Assembly (NCBI RefSeq): GCF_001544835.2
Contig: NZ_FCNX02000002.1
Location: forward strand, 310,001-374,000
Direction: 5' to 3'
Source of the DNA: Caballeronia fortuita
GTDB lineage: Bacteria > Pseudomonadota > Gammaproteobacteria > Burkholderiales > Burkholderiaceae
DNA length: 64,000 nt
Shown here: positions 16,365 to 24,018 of the stretch, piece after piece
How the letters are laid out: every line of letters starts with the position of its first letter
Numbering within the stretch: position 1 is the stretch's first letter
Notes under the pieces: generated by a model
Databases searched by the model: none
What the model was told of the DNA's origin: nothing
What the model saw: only the letters and a program-made list of their open reading frames with translations
Made by a program: the position numbers and the translations under genes

Positions 16365-16994
16365 TCAAGCGCCCTTTCCTTCCTTCAGCCGCGCGCGATG
16401 CGCGGCCACCTTCGCGCGATTGCCGCAGATCGCCATGCTGCACCAGCGCCGCGCATGTCCGCGCGTGTGGTCTGCGAAAAGCAGCGTGCATTTCAGGCCT
16501 TCGCACGCCTTCACGTACGTGAAGTCCTCTTCGCAGACGAGCTTCGCGAGCGCCTCGACGACCGGCATCAGAAGCGCTTCGGCGTTCGGCCATCGCCGTT
16601 GCATGCCGAACGCAAGCCCGTTCGCGGCGGTCGCATCCGCGACGATCTCGCCATGCTGCTCATCGCGCCGCAGCACCTGATTGAGCGGCGCGAGCTCGCT
16701 CAAATCCTTTGCCGTTAGCGGCTTTCCCTTACGTGTCTGCACGAACGCGCGAAACCATTCGCGCAAGCCCCGCGCCTTTGTGGCGGCTTCGTCGAGTTCC
16801 GCGCGCGCGCTATGCGAACGCACGTGCGCGATGACATCGGCGGGTACGAGTTGCGCCTGTTCGAGCCACGACAGCAAACCTTCTCCGTCGGCGATCCAGT
16901 CGACGGGTTCATCGACCGGTGTTGCGATCGAGTTCAGGAAATCGAGGCCGGGCGCGTCGGCCAGCAGGATAGGTGGAACGTGACGGTAGTCCAT
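16365..16994 (-). CDS. ABATE/CGNR zinc-finger transcriptional regulator
   Basis: A 209-residue protein with the DUF1470 (ABATE) N-terminal domain (LDFLNSIATPVDEPVDWI and GLLSWLEQAQL) and a C-terminal CGNR zinc finger: CEGLKCTLLF, then RRWCSMAICGNRAKVAAHRAR; the ICGNR motif and spaced cysteines are complete. Proteins of this type regulate neighbouring genes, commonly stress or catabolic functions, and bind DNA through the CGNR finger. It is divergent from a hydrolase-MDR-SDR operon; the 144-bp gap contains four GTAAC/GTTAC half-sites (17031-17103) that are the natural candidates for its binding. Confidence 0.88.
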   Translation of the reverse strand: MDYRHVPPILLADAPGLDFLNSIATPVDEPVDWIADGEGLLSWLEQAQLVPADVIAHVRSHSARAELDEAATKARGLREWFRAFVQTRKGKPLTAKDLSELAPLNQVLRRDEQHGEIVADATAANGLAFGMQRRWPNAEALLMPVVEALAKLVCEEDFTYVKACEGLKCTLLFADHTRGHARRWCSMAICGNRAKVAAHRARLKEGKGA

Positions 16995-17029
16995 TTACTT
17001 TCTTCAGCCATGTTCGACGGTGAGTTCAT

Positions 17030-17103
17030 GGTAACCGCTAAAAAACGTCTTGACAAGTTACGCACAAGATACGTAACCTTTCTACCATGCTTTTAACGGT
17101 TAC
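17030..17103. promoter_or_regulatory. Operator region with four GTAAC/GTTAC half-sites and a consensus -35
   Basis: Half-sites: GTAAC 17031-17035, GTTAC 17057-17061, GTAAC 17073-17077, GTTAC 17099-17103. GTAAC to GTAAC and GTTAC to GTTAC are both 42 bp apart, four helical turns. The inner pair forms a perfect GTTACG-N9-CGTAAC inverted repeat, and the outer pair a GTAACCG/CGGTTAC inverted repeat. A perfect TTGACA (17050-17055) directly precedes the inner repeat, which would fall in the promoter spacer and -10 region, fitting repression of the plus-strand operon. Confidence 0.6.
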
Positions 17104-17138
17104 ACAACGTCCCCCACCTGACCTGCGGAGAAACGCTC

Positions 17139-17993
17139 ATGTCAAACATCGCGCATCGACATATCGACGTAGACGGCTTCAACGTGTTCTATCGCGAAGC
17201 CGGTCCGGCTGACGCACCGAAGCTGCTTCTTTTGCATGGCTTCCCGAGTTCGAGCCATATGTTTCGCGATCTGATTCCGCATCTGTCGGCGCACTTTCAT
17301 ATCGTTGCGCCCGATCTTCCCGGCTTCGGCCTCTCCGATATGCCGAGCCGCGATGCATTCCCATACACGTTCGACAACATCGCGAACGTGATCGACCGGT
17401 TTACCGAAGTGATCGGCTTCGATCGCTATGCGGTGTATGTCTTCGATTACGGCGCGCCCACCGGCTTCCGGCTTGCGCTGAAGCATCCCGAGCGCATCGC
17501 GGCGATCGTTTCGCAAAACGGCAACGCCTATGAAGAAGGACTGAGCGACGGCTGGAATCCGATTCGCGCGTACTGGCAAGCGCCGACGCAAACGAATCGC
17601 GATGCGCTGCGCGCGCTGCTCACGAAGGACGCGACCAGGTGGCAATACACGCATGGCGTGCCCGACGCCTCCGCGGTTTCACCCGACGGCTATTCGCTCG
17701 ACGATTACTACCTGAACCGTCCGGGCGCGCACGAAGTGCAGCTCGATCTCTTCGGCGACTACCGGAACAACGTCGCGCTGTATCCCGCATTCCAGACATA
17801 TTTCCGCGAACATCGGCCGAAGTTTCTTGCCGTGTGGGGCCGCCACGATCCGTTCTTCCTGCCGCCAGGCGCCGAAGCATTCAAGCGCGATATCCCCGAC
17901 GCGGAGGTGCGCTTCTTCGACACGGGCCATTTCGCGCTCGAAACGCACGCGGCCGAGATCGCGGCGGCCATCATCGACTTCCTCGCTCGCTAA
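17139..17993 (+). CDS. Alpha/beta hydrolase, epoxide hydrolase/haloalkane dehalogenase-like
   Basis: A 284-residue alpha/beta hydrolase. HGFPSSSHMFRDL is the oxyanion/HGxP motif; the nucleophile elbow VFDYGAPTGF carries Asp103 instead of Ser, as in epoxide hydrolases and haloalkane dehalogenases; AVWGRHDPFF provides the acid and DTGHFALETH the base histidine. The cap domain contains YYLNRPGAHEVQLDLFGDY. So the reaction is probably hydrolysis of an epoxide or carbon-halogen bond via an ester intermediate; substrate unknown. First gene of an operon with an MDR and an SDR oxidoreductase, downstream of the CGNR operator region. GGAG precedes the ATG. Confidence 0.88.
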   Translation: MSNIAHRHIDVDGFNVFYREAGPADAPKLLLLHGFPSSSHMFRDLIPHLSAHFHIVAPDLPGFGLSDMPSRDAFPYTFDNIANVIDRFTEVIGFDRYAVYVFDYGAPTGFRLALKHPERIAAIVSQNGNAYEEGLSDGWNPIRAYWQAPTQTNRDALRALLTKDATRWQYTHGVPDASAVSPDGYSLDDYYLNRPGAHEVQLDLFGDYRNNVALYPAFQTYFREHRPKFLAVWGRHDPFFLPPGAEAFKRDIPDAEVRFFDTGHFALETHAAEIAAAIIDFLAR

Positions 17994-18015
17994 TCCGACA
18001 TCACAGGAGAACATC

Positions 18016-18987
18016 ATGCGCGCCATCGTGCTCGACAAATTCGGCGGCCTCGATAGCCTCGTCTACACCGACATTCCCGAGCCCGAACCGCTCGCGGGGC
18101 ATGTCGTCATCGAGATCAAGGCGTTCGGCATCAATCATGCGGAGATGCACATGCGGCGCGGCGAGTGGGCCGAGGCCGCGAGGGTGAGCGGCATCGAATG
18201 CGTGGGCATCGTGAAGTCGTGTCCGGGCGGCGAGTTCCCCGTCGGCGCGAAAGTGGCCGCGTTGATGGGCGGACTCGGGCGCACGATCAACGGAAGCTAT
18301 GCGCAGCTCACGCGCGCGCCGGTATCGAACGTGGCGCTGATCGAATCGGAATTGCCGTGGGCCGAACTCGCCGCGATCCCCGAGACCTATGCGACCGCGT
18401 GGACCTGTCTCTTTCGCAATCTGGAGATCGAGGCGGGACAGACCGTCGTTATTCGTGGCGCGACGTCGTCGTTCGGACGGGCTGCCGTGAATCTCGCGGT
18501 GAATGCGGGCGCGAAGGTCATCGCGACGACGCGCAACCGCGATCGCTTCGCGGCGCTCGAAGCGCTGGGCGCATCGCAGGTCGAACTCGAACGTCCCGAC
18601 TTGAGCAAGCACATCGCGCAGGCGAAGCACATCGACGCGGTGCTCGATCTTGTCGGCAACAGCACGATTCTCGATTCGCTCGCGATGCTGCGTCGCGGCG
18701 GCCGCGCGTGTCTCGCGGGCTGGCTCGGCGGTCTCGCGCCGATCGCGGATTTCAACCCGCTTCTGCAGATGCCGAGCGGCGTGCATCTGACCTTCTTCGG
18801 CAGCTTCGTGTTCGGCACGCCGGGCTTTGCACTGTCCGACATTCCGCTGCAAGCGATCGCCGCCGATATCGCCGCAGGCCGCTTCGACGCAAAGCCTTCG
18901 CGCGTGTTCTCCTTCGACGAGATACACGAAGCGCATCGCGTGATGGAAGCCAACGAAGCGAACGGCAAGATGGTCGTCGTGCACTGA
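18016..18987 (+). CDS. Zinc-independent MDR alcohol dehydrogenase/quinone reductase-like protein
   Basis: A 323-residue medium-chain dehydrogenase/reductase. GroES-like N-terminal part (GHVVIEIKAFGINHAEMHMRRGE, SGIECVGIVKSCPGG) and a Rossmann domain with VVIRGATSSFGRAAVNLA and IATTRNRDR. Cysteine zinc ligands of classical ADHs are absent, so it belongs with the quinone-oxidoreductase-like, NADPH-using branch. Ends FDEIHEAHRVMEANEANGKMVVVH, usual for the family. AGGAG lies 6 bases before the ATG at 18016. It sits 22 bp after the hydrolase and 15 bp before the SDR. Confidence 0.88.
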   Translation: MRAIVLDKFGGLDSLVYTDIPEPEPLAGHVVIEIKAFGINHAEMHMRRGEWAEAARVSGIECVGIVKSCPGGEFPVGAKVAALMGGLGRTINGSYAQLTRAPVSNVALIESELPWAELAAIPETYATAWTCLFRNLEIEAGQTVVIRGATSSFGRAAVNLAVNAGAKVIATTRNRDRFAALEALGASQVELERPDLSKHIAQAKHIDAVLDLVGNSTILDSLAMLRRGGRACLAGWLGGLAPIADFNPLLQMPSGVHLTFFGSFVFGTPGFALSDIPLQAIAADIAAGRFDAKPSRVFSFDEIHEAHRVMEANEANGKMVVVH

Positions 18988-19002
18988 AACGGGAGAGATG
19001 AC

Positions 19003-19773
19003 ATGACTAACAAAGTAGCGATCGTCACGGGCGCGAGTCAGGGCATCGGACGTTCGAGCGCGATTCGCCTTGCGCGCGATTTCGATTCGATCGTGCTCGT
19101 CGCGCGCAATCGCGTGAATCTCGACGAAACGGCGCGCATGGTCGAGCAGGAAGGCGCACGCACGCTGAGCATCGATATCGATCTCGCGCAGCCCGACGCG
19201 GCGCGGCAAGTCATCGATACAACGCTCGGTGCGTTCGGCCGCATCGACGCGCTGCTCAATATCGCGGGCGCGGTGCCGCAGATCGATCTGTTCGACATGA
19301 GCGACGAACAATGGGACGCGGGCTTCGCTTTGAAGCTCCACGGCGCGCGTCGGTTGACTGTCGCGGCGTGGCCTGCGCTCAAGGCGTCGTCGGGTTCCGT
19401 CGTATTGATGTCGGGCAATTCGGCGCTGTTTCCGAAGGCTCCGTACGCGGCGGTCGGCACGATCAACGCCGCGATCGTCGCATTGGCGAAGGCATTTTCC
19501 GATCGTGGCATTGCCGATGGCGTGCAGGTCAATAGCGTGTTGCCCGGCCCGGTGATGACAGGACGACGACGCTCGTATCTCGAACATTGGGCGCCGCTGC
19601 ACGACATGAGCGTCGAAGAAGCGACCGCGCGCTTTCCCGCCGAAGCGGGCATCGCACGATATGGCACGCCCAGCGAGATCGCGGAACTGATGGCGTTTCT
19701 CGTATCGCCCGCCGCGAAATGGATGACGGGCAGCACGCTGCGAATGGACGGTGGCGAAGTCAAGTCGATATGA
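19003..19773 (+). CDS. SDR-family protein lacking the catalytic Lys
   Basis: A 256-residue SDR with an intact cofactor loop TGASQGIGRSS and a conserved C-terminal LRMDGG, but a damaged active site: Tyr148 is present in APYAAVGTINAA while the Lys expected four residues later is Gly152; NNAG has become NIAG; and the Asn of the helix-4 motif is absent (ALKLHGARR). The usual SDR tetrad is thus reduced to Ser and Tyr. It may be a non-redox or weakly active SDR, or use a different mechanism. Third gene of the CGNR-controlled operon; its last 14 bases overlap the convergent NmrA-like gene. Confidence 0.85.
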   Translation: MTNKVAIVTGASQGIGRSSAIRLARDFDSIVLVARNRVNLDETARMVEQEGARTLSIDIDLAQPDAARQVIDTTLGAFGRIDALLNIAGAVPQIDLFDMSDEQWDAGFALKLHGARRLTVAAWPALKASSGSVVLMSGNSALFPKAPYAAVGTINAAIVALAKAFSDRGIADGVQVNSVLPGPVMTGRRRSYLEHWAPLHDMSVEEATARFPAEAGIARYGTPSEIAELMAFLVSPAAKWMTGSTLRMDGGEVKSI

Positions 19774-20647
19774 CGCGCGCTGAATCCGATGCCGCGACGA
19801 GCTTGCGGATGACATCGATCAACGGCGTCTTTCCCTTGACGATTTCGCCGCGCGGTCCTTCGAAGTCGATCCAGCCTTCGTTGAAGCCATCGAGCATGCG
19901 AATGCGCGGCATCGGGTGCTGCATGCCCTGACTCGTGAACAAGGCTTCCCAGGTGTCGCGCGGCACGGCTTGCGCGCGTACCGGCTTGCCGAGCACGCCG
20001 GCAAACGCAGCGGCGATATCGTCCGGGCTCGCGCGTTGCGGTCCTTCGAGTTCGACGATGCGTACGCCCGTCCACGCGTCGCGCATCAGCTTGGCCGCGA
20101 GGTCGCCGATATCGGCAGTCGCGATCATCGGTATCGCGCGATCGAGCGGCTGCAAAAACGAGTACACGATGCCTTCGTCACGCGCCGAATCGATGTCCCA
20201 TGCGCAGTTCTCCATGAACCAGCCAGGACGCAAGAAGGTCACGGGAATCGATTGCTCGCGAAGCGCTTCTTCGAGCAACGTGCGCTGCGTCAGAAGATTG
20301 CTTTGCGTGGCCTGTGCGCCGATCGTCGAGAGGCACACGATCCTGCGCGGCTTCGCATGCGCGAGCGCAGCAACGATCGCGTCGATGACTTCGCGCGCTT
20401 CCCGGAAGTCCGGCGTGGGATCGAACTCGGGCGGCGGTAGTATGAAGACGCAATCGGCGCGGTCGAACGCGCGTGCGAGCGCATCGGCGTCGGTCATCGT
20501 TGCGAGTGCGACTTCGCAGCCGCGCGCCGACCATGCGGCGCCTTTCTTCTCGTCGCGCATCACGGCGCGCACGGGTTGGCCTGCTTCAAGCAGCGCGTTC
20601 GCGAGCGCGCCGCCGACTTGTCCGGTAACTCCGGTGATGACGTACAT
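19760..20647 (-). CDS. NmrA-like NAD(P)-binding protein
   Basis: A 295-residue atypical SDR with the N-terminal GVTGQVGGALA glycine motif, RAVMRDEKK suggesting NADPH, CVFILPPPEFDPTP, CLSTIGAQATQ and FLRPGWFMEN. These are the marks of the NmrA/QOR2-like family, which includes quinone reductases and redox sensors; no YxxxK active site is present, as usual in this group. GGAG precedes the ATG at 20647. Its 3' end overlaps the convergent SDR gene by 14 bases. Role unknown. Confidence 0.85.
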   Translation of the reverse strand: MYVITGVTGQVGGALANALLEAGQPVRAVMRDEKKGAAWSARGCEVALATMTDADALARAFDRADCVFILPPPEFDPTPDFREAREVIDAIVAALAHAKPRRIVCLSTIGAQATQSNLLTQRTLLEEALREQSIPVTFLRPGWFMENCAWDIDSARDEGIVYSFLQPLDRAIPMIATADIGDLAAKLMRDAWTGVRIVELEGPQRASPDDIAAAFAGVLGKPVRAQAVPRDTWEALFTSQGMQHPMPRIRMLDGFNEGWIDFEGPRGEIVKGKTPLIDVIRKLVAASDSARVIST

Positions 20648-20772
20648 GTCCGGCTCCTTAAGCCATGCGTTTGACTACGACGGATCGCATGTTAGAGCGC
20701 GGAGCGATGCTGAAAAATGGCGCGAGAGTTATAGGATTGATGACGCCGCGTCATCGATGCGCGTGCCGCGCA

Positions 20773-21129
20773 TCAATGTCCCGGCCCGTTCCATTCGATG
20801 CAGCTCAGAACGAGCGTGCTGCCGGCGCCCGCTCCCGGACTGAGCATCGCCGTATGAAACTCGCTGTCCGTGCACCGCCAGTTCGCCTGAAGGTCTTTCC
20901 TGCACGCCTGCGCGGCATTGCCAATGCGCTTTGGATTCGGCATATAACTACAGGTATCGAGACCATCGCATTGACGCGTGAGATCGCGCGTCGCGTTACC
21001 GTTTTCAGCGCCGCAATTCGCCCCGTAGGTGCCCGACACGATCGTGATCGTTCGCGCATCGGCGTCCGCGACGTACGCCAGGCTCGCAAGCATCACGATA
21101 GTCGACGCAGCCGCCGTGCTCGTGTGCAT
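20773..21129 (-). CDS. Secreted Cys-rich protein, possibly galactose-binding lectin-like
   Basis: A 118-residue protein with a signal peptide (TSTAAASTIVMLASLAYVADA, cut near ADA/RT). The mature part ITIVSGTYGANCGAENGN, QCDGLDTCSYMPNP, ACRKDLQANWRCTD and LVLSCIEW has six cysteines; CDGLDTCSY followed by CRKDL recalls the CxGKxSC and C-K-x-L positions of SUEL/rhamnose-binding lectins. The resemblance is by eye and uncertain. Start at 21129 is set by AGGAG. Divergent from a large glucosidase; a 12-bp perfect palindrome lies between them. Confidence 0.65.
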   Translation of the reverse strand: MHTSTAAASTIVMLASLAYVADADARTITIVSGTYGANCGAENGNATRDLTRQCDGLDTCSYMPNPKRIGNAAQACRKDLQANWRCTDSEFHTAMLSPGAGAGSTLVLSCIEWNGPGH

Positions 21130-21194
21130 GACATCCTCCTTCGCAATCGAACGTCGACCGATCACTTCGATACTACACTCGCGCCACGCCGGCC

Positions 21195-21206
21195 TGAACA
21201 TGTTCA
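21195..21206. promoter_or_regulatory. Perfect 12-bp palindrome between divergent genes
   Basis: TGAACATGTTCA lies 65 bases upstream of the lectin-like gene and 67 bases upstream of the glucosidase gene, almost exactly midway, as expected of a shared operator. No regulator gene is adjacent. Confidence 0.3.
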
Positions 21207-21273
21207 TCAGTTCGCTTATCATCGGAACTCCGCGCATCGAACATATCGGATCGGCAACCGGATCGGAGGTCGC

Positions 21274-24015
21274 ATGCCACCGCTACGCGCAATCCATCTT
21301 CTGCAGACGAAAGAAGGCTCGCGTCTGCACGGCCCGGAACTCGGCCGCTGGCGCCGCTGGGGACCGTATCTGAGCGAACGCCAGTGGGGGACGGTGCGCG
21401 AGGATTACAGCGAGTACGGCACCGCGTGGGATTACTTTCCGCACGATCATGCGCGCAGCCGGATGTATCGCTGGGGAGAAGACGGCATCGCGGGATTCGG
21501 CGACGATCCGCTCGACTGGTGCGTGTCCCTCGCGCTCTGGAACGGCCGCGATCCTATCATCAAGGAACGGTTATTCGGCCTCACGAACGAGCAAGGCAAT
21601 CACGGCGAAGACGTGAAGGAGCTGTACTTCTATCTCGACGGCACGCCGACGCATTCGTACATGAAGATGCTGTACAAGTATCCGCACGACGCGTATCCGT
21701 ATCAGCAGCTTATCGATGAAAACAGGCGGCGCGGACCCGATCAGCCCGAATACGAAGTGCTCGATACGGGCGTGTTCGACGACGATCGCTACTTCGATGT
21801 CTGCGTCGAATATGCGAAGCACGCGCCGGATGACATCGTGATGCGCGTGACCATCGAGAATCGCGCGAACGAGGCCGCGTCGCTCCACGTGCTGCCGCAG
21901 TTCTGGGCGCGCAATCGCTGGACGTGGTCGAGCAAATGGGGCAAGCCATCGTTGAGGCTCGAGCACGATGCGCGCGAAGGCACGCGCGTTGTCGCGCACA
22001 ATCCAGCGCATGACACGTTGTTCGTCACGGCAACGGCCCAGGTGCCGGTCGAATGGCTTTTCTGCGAGAACGAAACGAACGTTCGACGCATCTTCGGCAT
22101 GGAAGGCGCGGGACCGTTCAAGGACGGCTTCAACGACTATCTCGTCGAAGGCAACGAACAGGCGATCCGTCGCGATCGTGGCACGCGCAGCGCGGCGCAC
22201 GCGCATCTGCAGCTCGGCGCGCATGAACGCTCGGTGATGTATCTGCGCTGGCGTCCGGCGTCGATATCGAACGATCCGCCGCTCGACATGGCGCAACTCT
22301 TCGCGCGCCGCCAAGCGGAAGCCGACGAGTTCTACGCGACGCTGCAACACGATATCGGCGATACCGACGCGCGCCTCGTGCAACATCAGGCGCTCGCCGG
22401 CATGCTGTGGACGAAGCAGTATTACCAGTTCGACGTCACGCGCTGGCACGACGGCGATCCGGGCCTGCCCGCGCCGCCGCCCGCGCGCCGCCGCGGCCGC
22501 AACGCGGACTGGCGGCATATGTGCAATGGCGACATCGTGTCGATGCCGGACAAGTGGGAGTATCCGTGGTACGCGTCGTGGGACCTCGCGTTTCATGCGG
22601 TCGCGTTCGCGACAATCGATCCCGACTTCGCGAAGAAGCAGTTGCTGCTGCTCGTGAAAGAGCGCTACATGCATCCGAACGGGCAATTGCCCGCGTACGA
22701 ATGGGCGTTCGGCGATGCCAATCCGCCCGTTCACGCGTGGGCGACGTGGCGCGTGTTCGAGCTCGATCGCGAGATGACCGGCATCGGCGATCACGCGTTT
22801 CTCGAAGTGATGTTCCACAAGCTGCTGCTGAACTTCGCATGGTGGGTCAACCGCAAGGACGCCGACGATCGCAACATCTTTCAGGGCGGTTTCCTCGGGC
22901 TCGACAACATCGGCATCTTCGATCGCTCGCAGCCGCTGCCGACCGGCGGCCGCATCGATCAGGCCGATGGCACCGCATGGATGGCGTCGTATGCGCTCGA
23001 CCTCATGCAGATCGGCCTCGAACTCGCGATGACGAACGAATCGTATGTCGAGATCGCGGTGAAGTTCTTCGAGCACTTTCTATACATCGCGGAAGCGGTC
23101 AGTTGCGGCGAAGTCTGCAACACGGGCCTATGGGACGGCAGCGACGAATTCTTCTACGACGTGCTGCATTTGCCTAACGGTACGCGCGTGCCGATGCGCA
23201 TTCGCTCGATTGTCGGATTGATTCCGCTTTTCGCCGTGCACGTGCTCGAGGAACGCGTGTACGGCGATCTGCCCGGACTGCGCGAACGGCTCGTCTGGTT
23301 TCTCGATCATCGGCCGAACCTCGCGAAGCTCGTTTCGCGCTGGACCGAGCCCGGCAAAGGCAACACCACGCTGCTTTCGCTGTTGCGCGGACATCGCATG
23401 AAGGCGCTGCTGCGTCGCACGCTCGACGAGTGCGAGTTCCTTTCGGATTACGGCGTGCGTGCGCTATCGCGCGTGCATTGCGACCAGCCCTATGTCTTCG
23501 ATCACGATGGCGTGAATGTCTGCATCCGCTACTTGCCCGCCGAATCGGATTCGCGCGTGTTCGGCGGCAATTCGAACTGGCGCGGCCCGATCTGGATGCC
23601 GGTCAATTACTTGCTGATCGAATCGCTCTACGAGTTTCATCGCTACTATGGCGATGACTTTCGCGTCGAGCATCCGACTGGCTCGGGGAACATGCGTTCG
23701 CTGAGCGAGATCGCGGACGATCTGTCACGGCGCATCGGCACGCTCTTTCTGAAAGACGCAGATGGCAAGCGTCCCGTGATGGCCGCCTATCCGATGCTGC
23801 AAGCCGATCCGCGCTCGCAGGATCTCATTCTCTTTCACGAGTACTTTCATGGCGACAACGGACGCGGCGTCGGCGCTTCGCATCAGACCGGATGGAGCGG
23901 GCTCGTTGCGCTGCTGCTGCAACCGCGTCTGATGAAGCTGTCGCATGTCGGGCCGGAAGCGCCTGTCATGGCCGTGCGACTGAACGAACAAGCGGCGGCT
24001 GAGATGGGGCGTTAG
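21274..24015 (+). CDS. GH63-like glucosidase (MGH1-type)
   Basis: A 913-residue glycoside hydrolase-type protein, cytoplasmic by lack of a signal peptide. The N-terminal half has the characteristic REDYSEYGTAWDYFPHDHARSR, LTNEQGNHGEDVKELYFY and TPTHSYMKMLYKYP blocks; the C-terminal (alpha/alpha)6 barrel has PDKWEYPWYASWDLAFHA, NFAWWVNRKD, GFLGLDNIGIFDRS, DGTAWMASYALD and HQTGWSGLVALLL. Related proteins of this MGH1/GH63 group are annotated as glucosidases acting on alpha-linked glucosides; the exact substrate is not known. A strong GGAGGT sits 3 bases before the ATG at 21274; the frame is open further upstream but that part is not protein-like. Converges on the aldehyde-dehydrogenase gene with 3 bases between them. 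Confidence 0.85.
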   Translation: MPPLRAIHLLQTKEGSRLHGPELGRWRRWGPYLSERQWGTVREDYSEYGTAWDYFPHDHARSRMYRWGEDGIAGFGDDPLDWCVSLALWNGRDPIIKERLFGLTNEQGNHGEDVKELYFYLDGTPTHSYMKMLYKYPHDAYPYQQLIDENRRRGPDQPEYEVLDTGVFDDDRYFDVCVEYAKHAPDDIVMRVTIENRANEAASLHVLPQFWARNRWTWSSKWGKPSLRLEHDAREGTRVVAHNPAHDTLFVTATAQVPVEWLFCENETNVRRIFGMEGAGPFKDGFNDYLVEGNEQAIRRDRGTRSAAHAHLQLGAHERSVMYLRWRPASISNDPPLDMAQLFARRQAEADEFYATLQHDIGDTDARLVQHQALAGMLWTKQYYQFDVTRWHDGDPGLPAPPPARRRGRNADWRHMCNGDIVSMPDKWEYPWYASWDLAFHAVAFATIDPDFAKKQLLLLVKERYMHPNGQLPAYEWAFGDANPPVHAWATWRVFELDREMTGIGDHAFLEVMFHKLLLNFAWWVNRKDADDRNIFQGGFLGLDNIGIFDRSQPLPTGGRIDQADGTAWMASYALDLMQIGLELAMTNESYVEIAVKFFEHFLYIAEAVSCGEVCNTGLWDGSDEFFYDVLHLPNGTRVPMRIRSIVGLIPLFAVHVLEERVYGDLPGLRERLVWFLDHRPNLAKLVSRWTEPGKGNTTLLSLLRGHRMKALLRRTLDECEFLSDYGVRALSRVHCDQPYVFDHDGVNVCIRYLPAESDSRVFGGNSNWRGPIWMPVNYLLIESLYEFHRYYGDDFRVEHPTGSGNMRSLSEIADDLSRRIGTLFLKDADGKRPVMAAYPMLQADPRSQDLILFHEYFHGDNGRGVGASHQTGWSGLVALLLQPRLMKLSHVGPEAPVMAVRLNEQAAAEMGR

Positions 24016-24018
24016 TGG

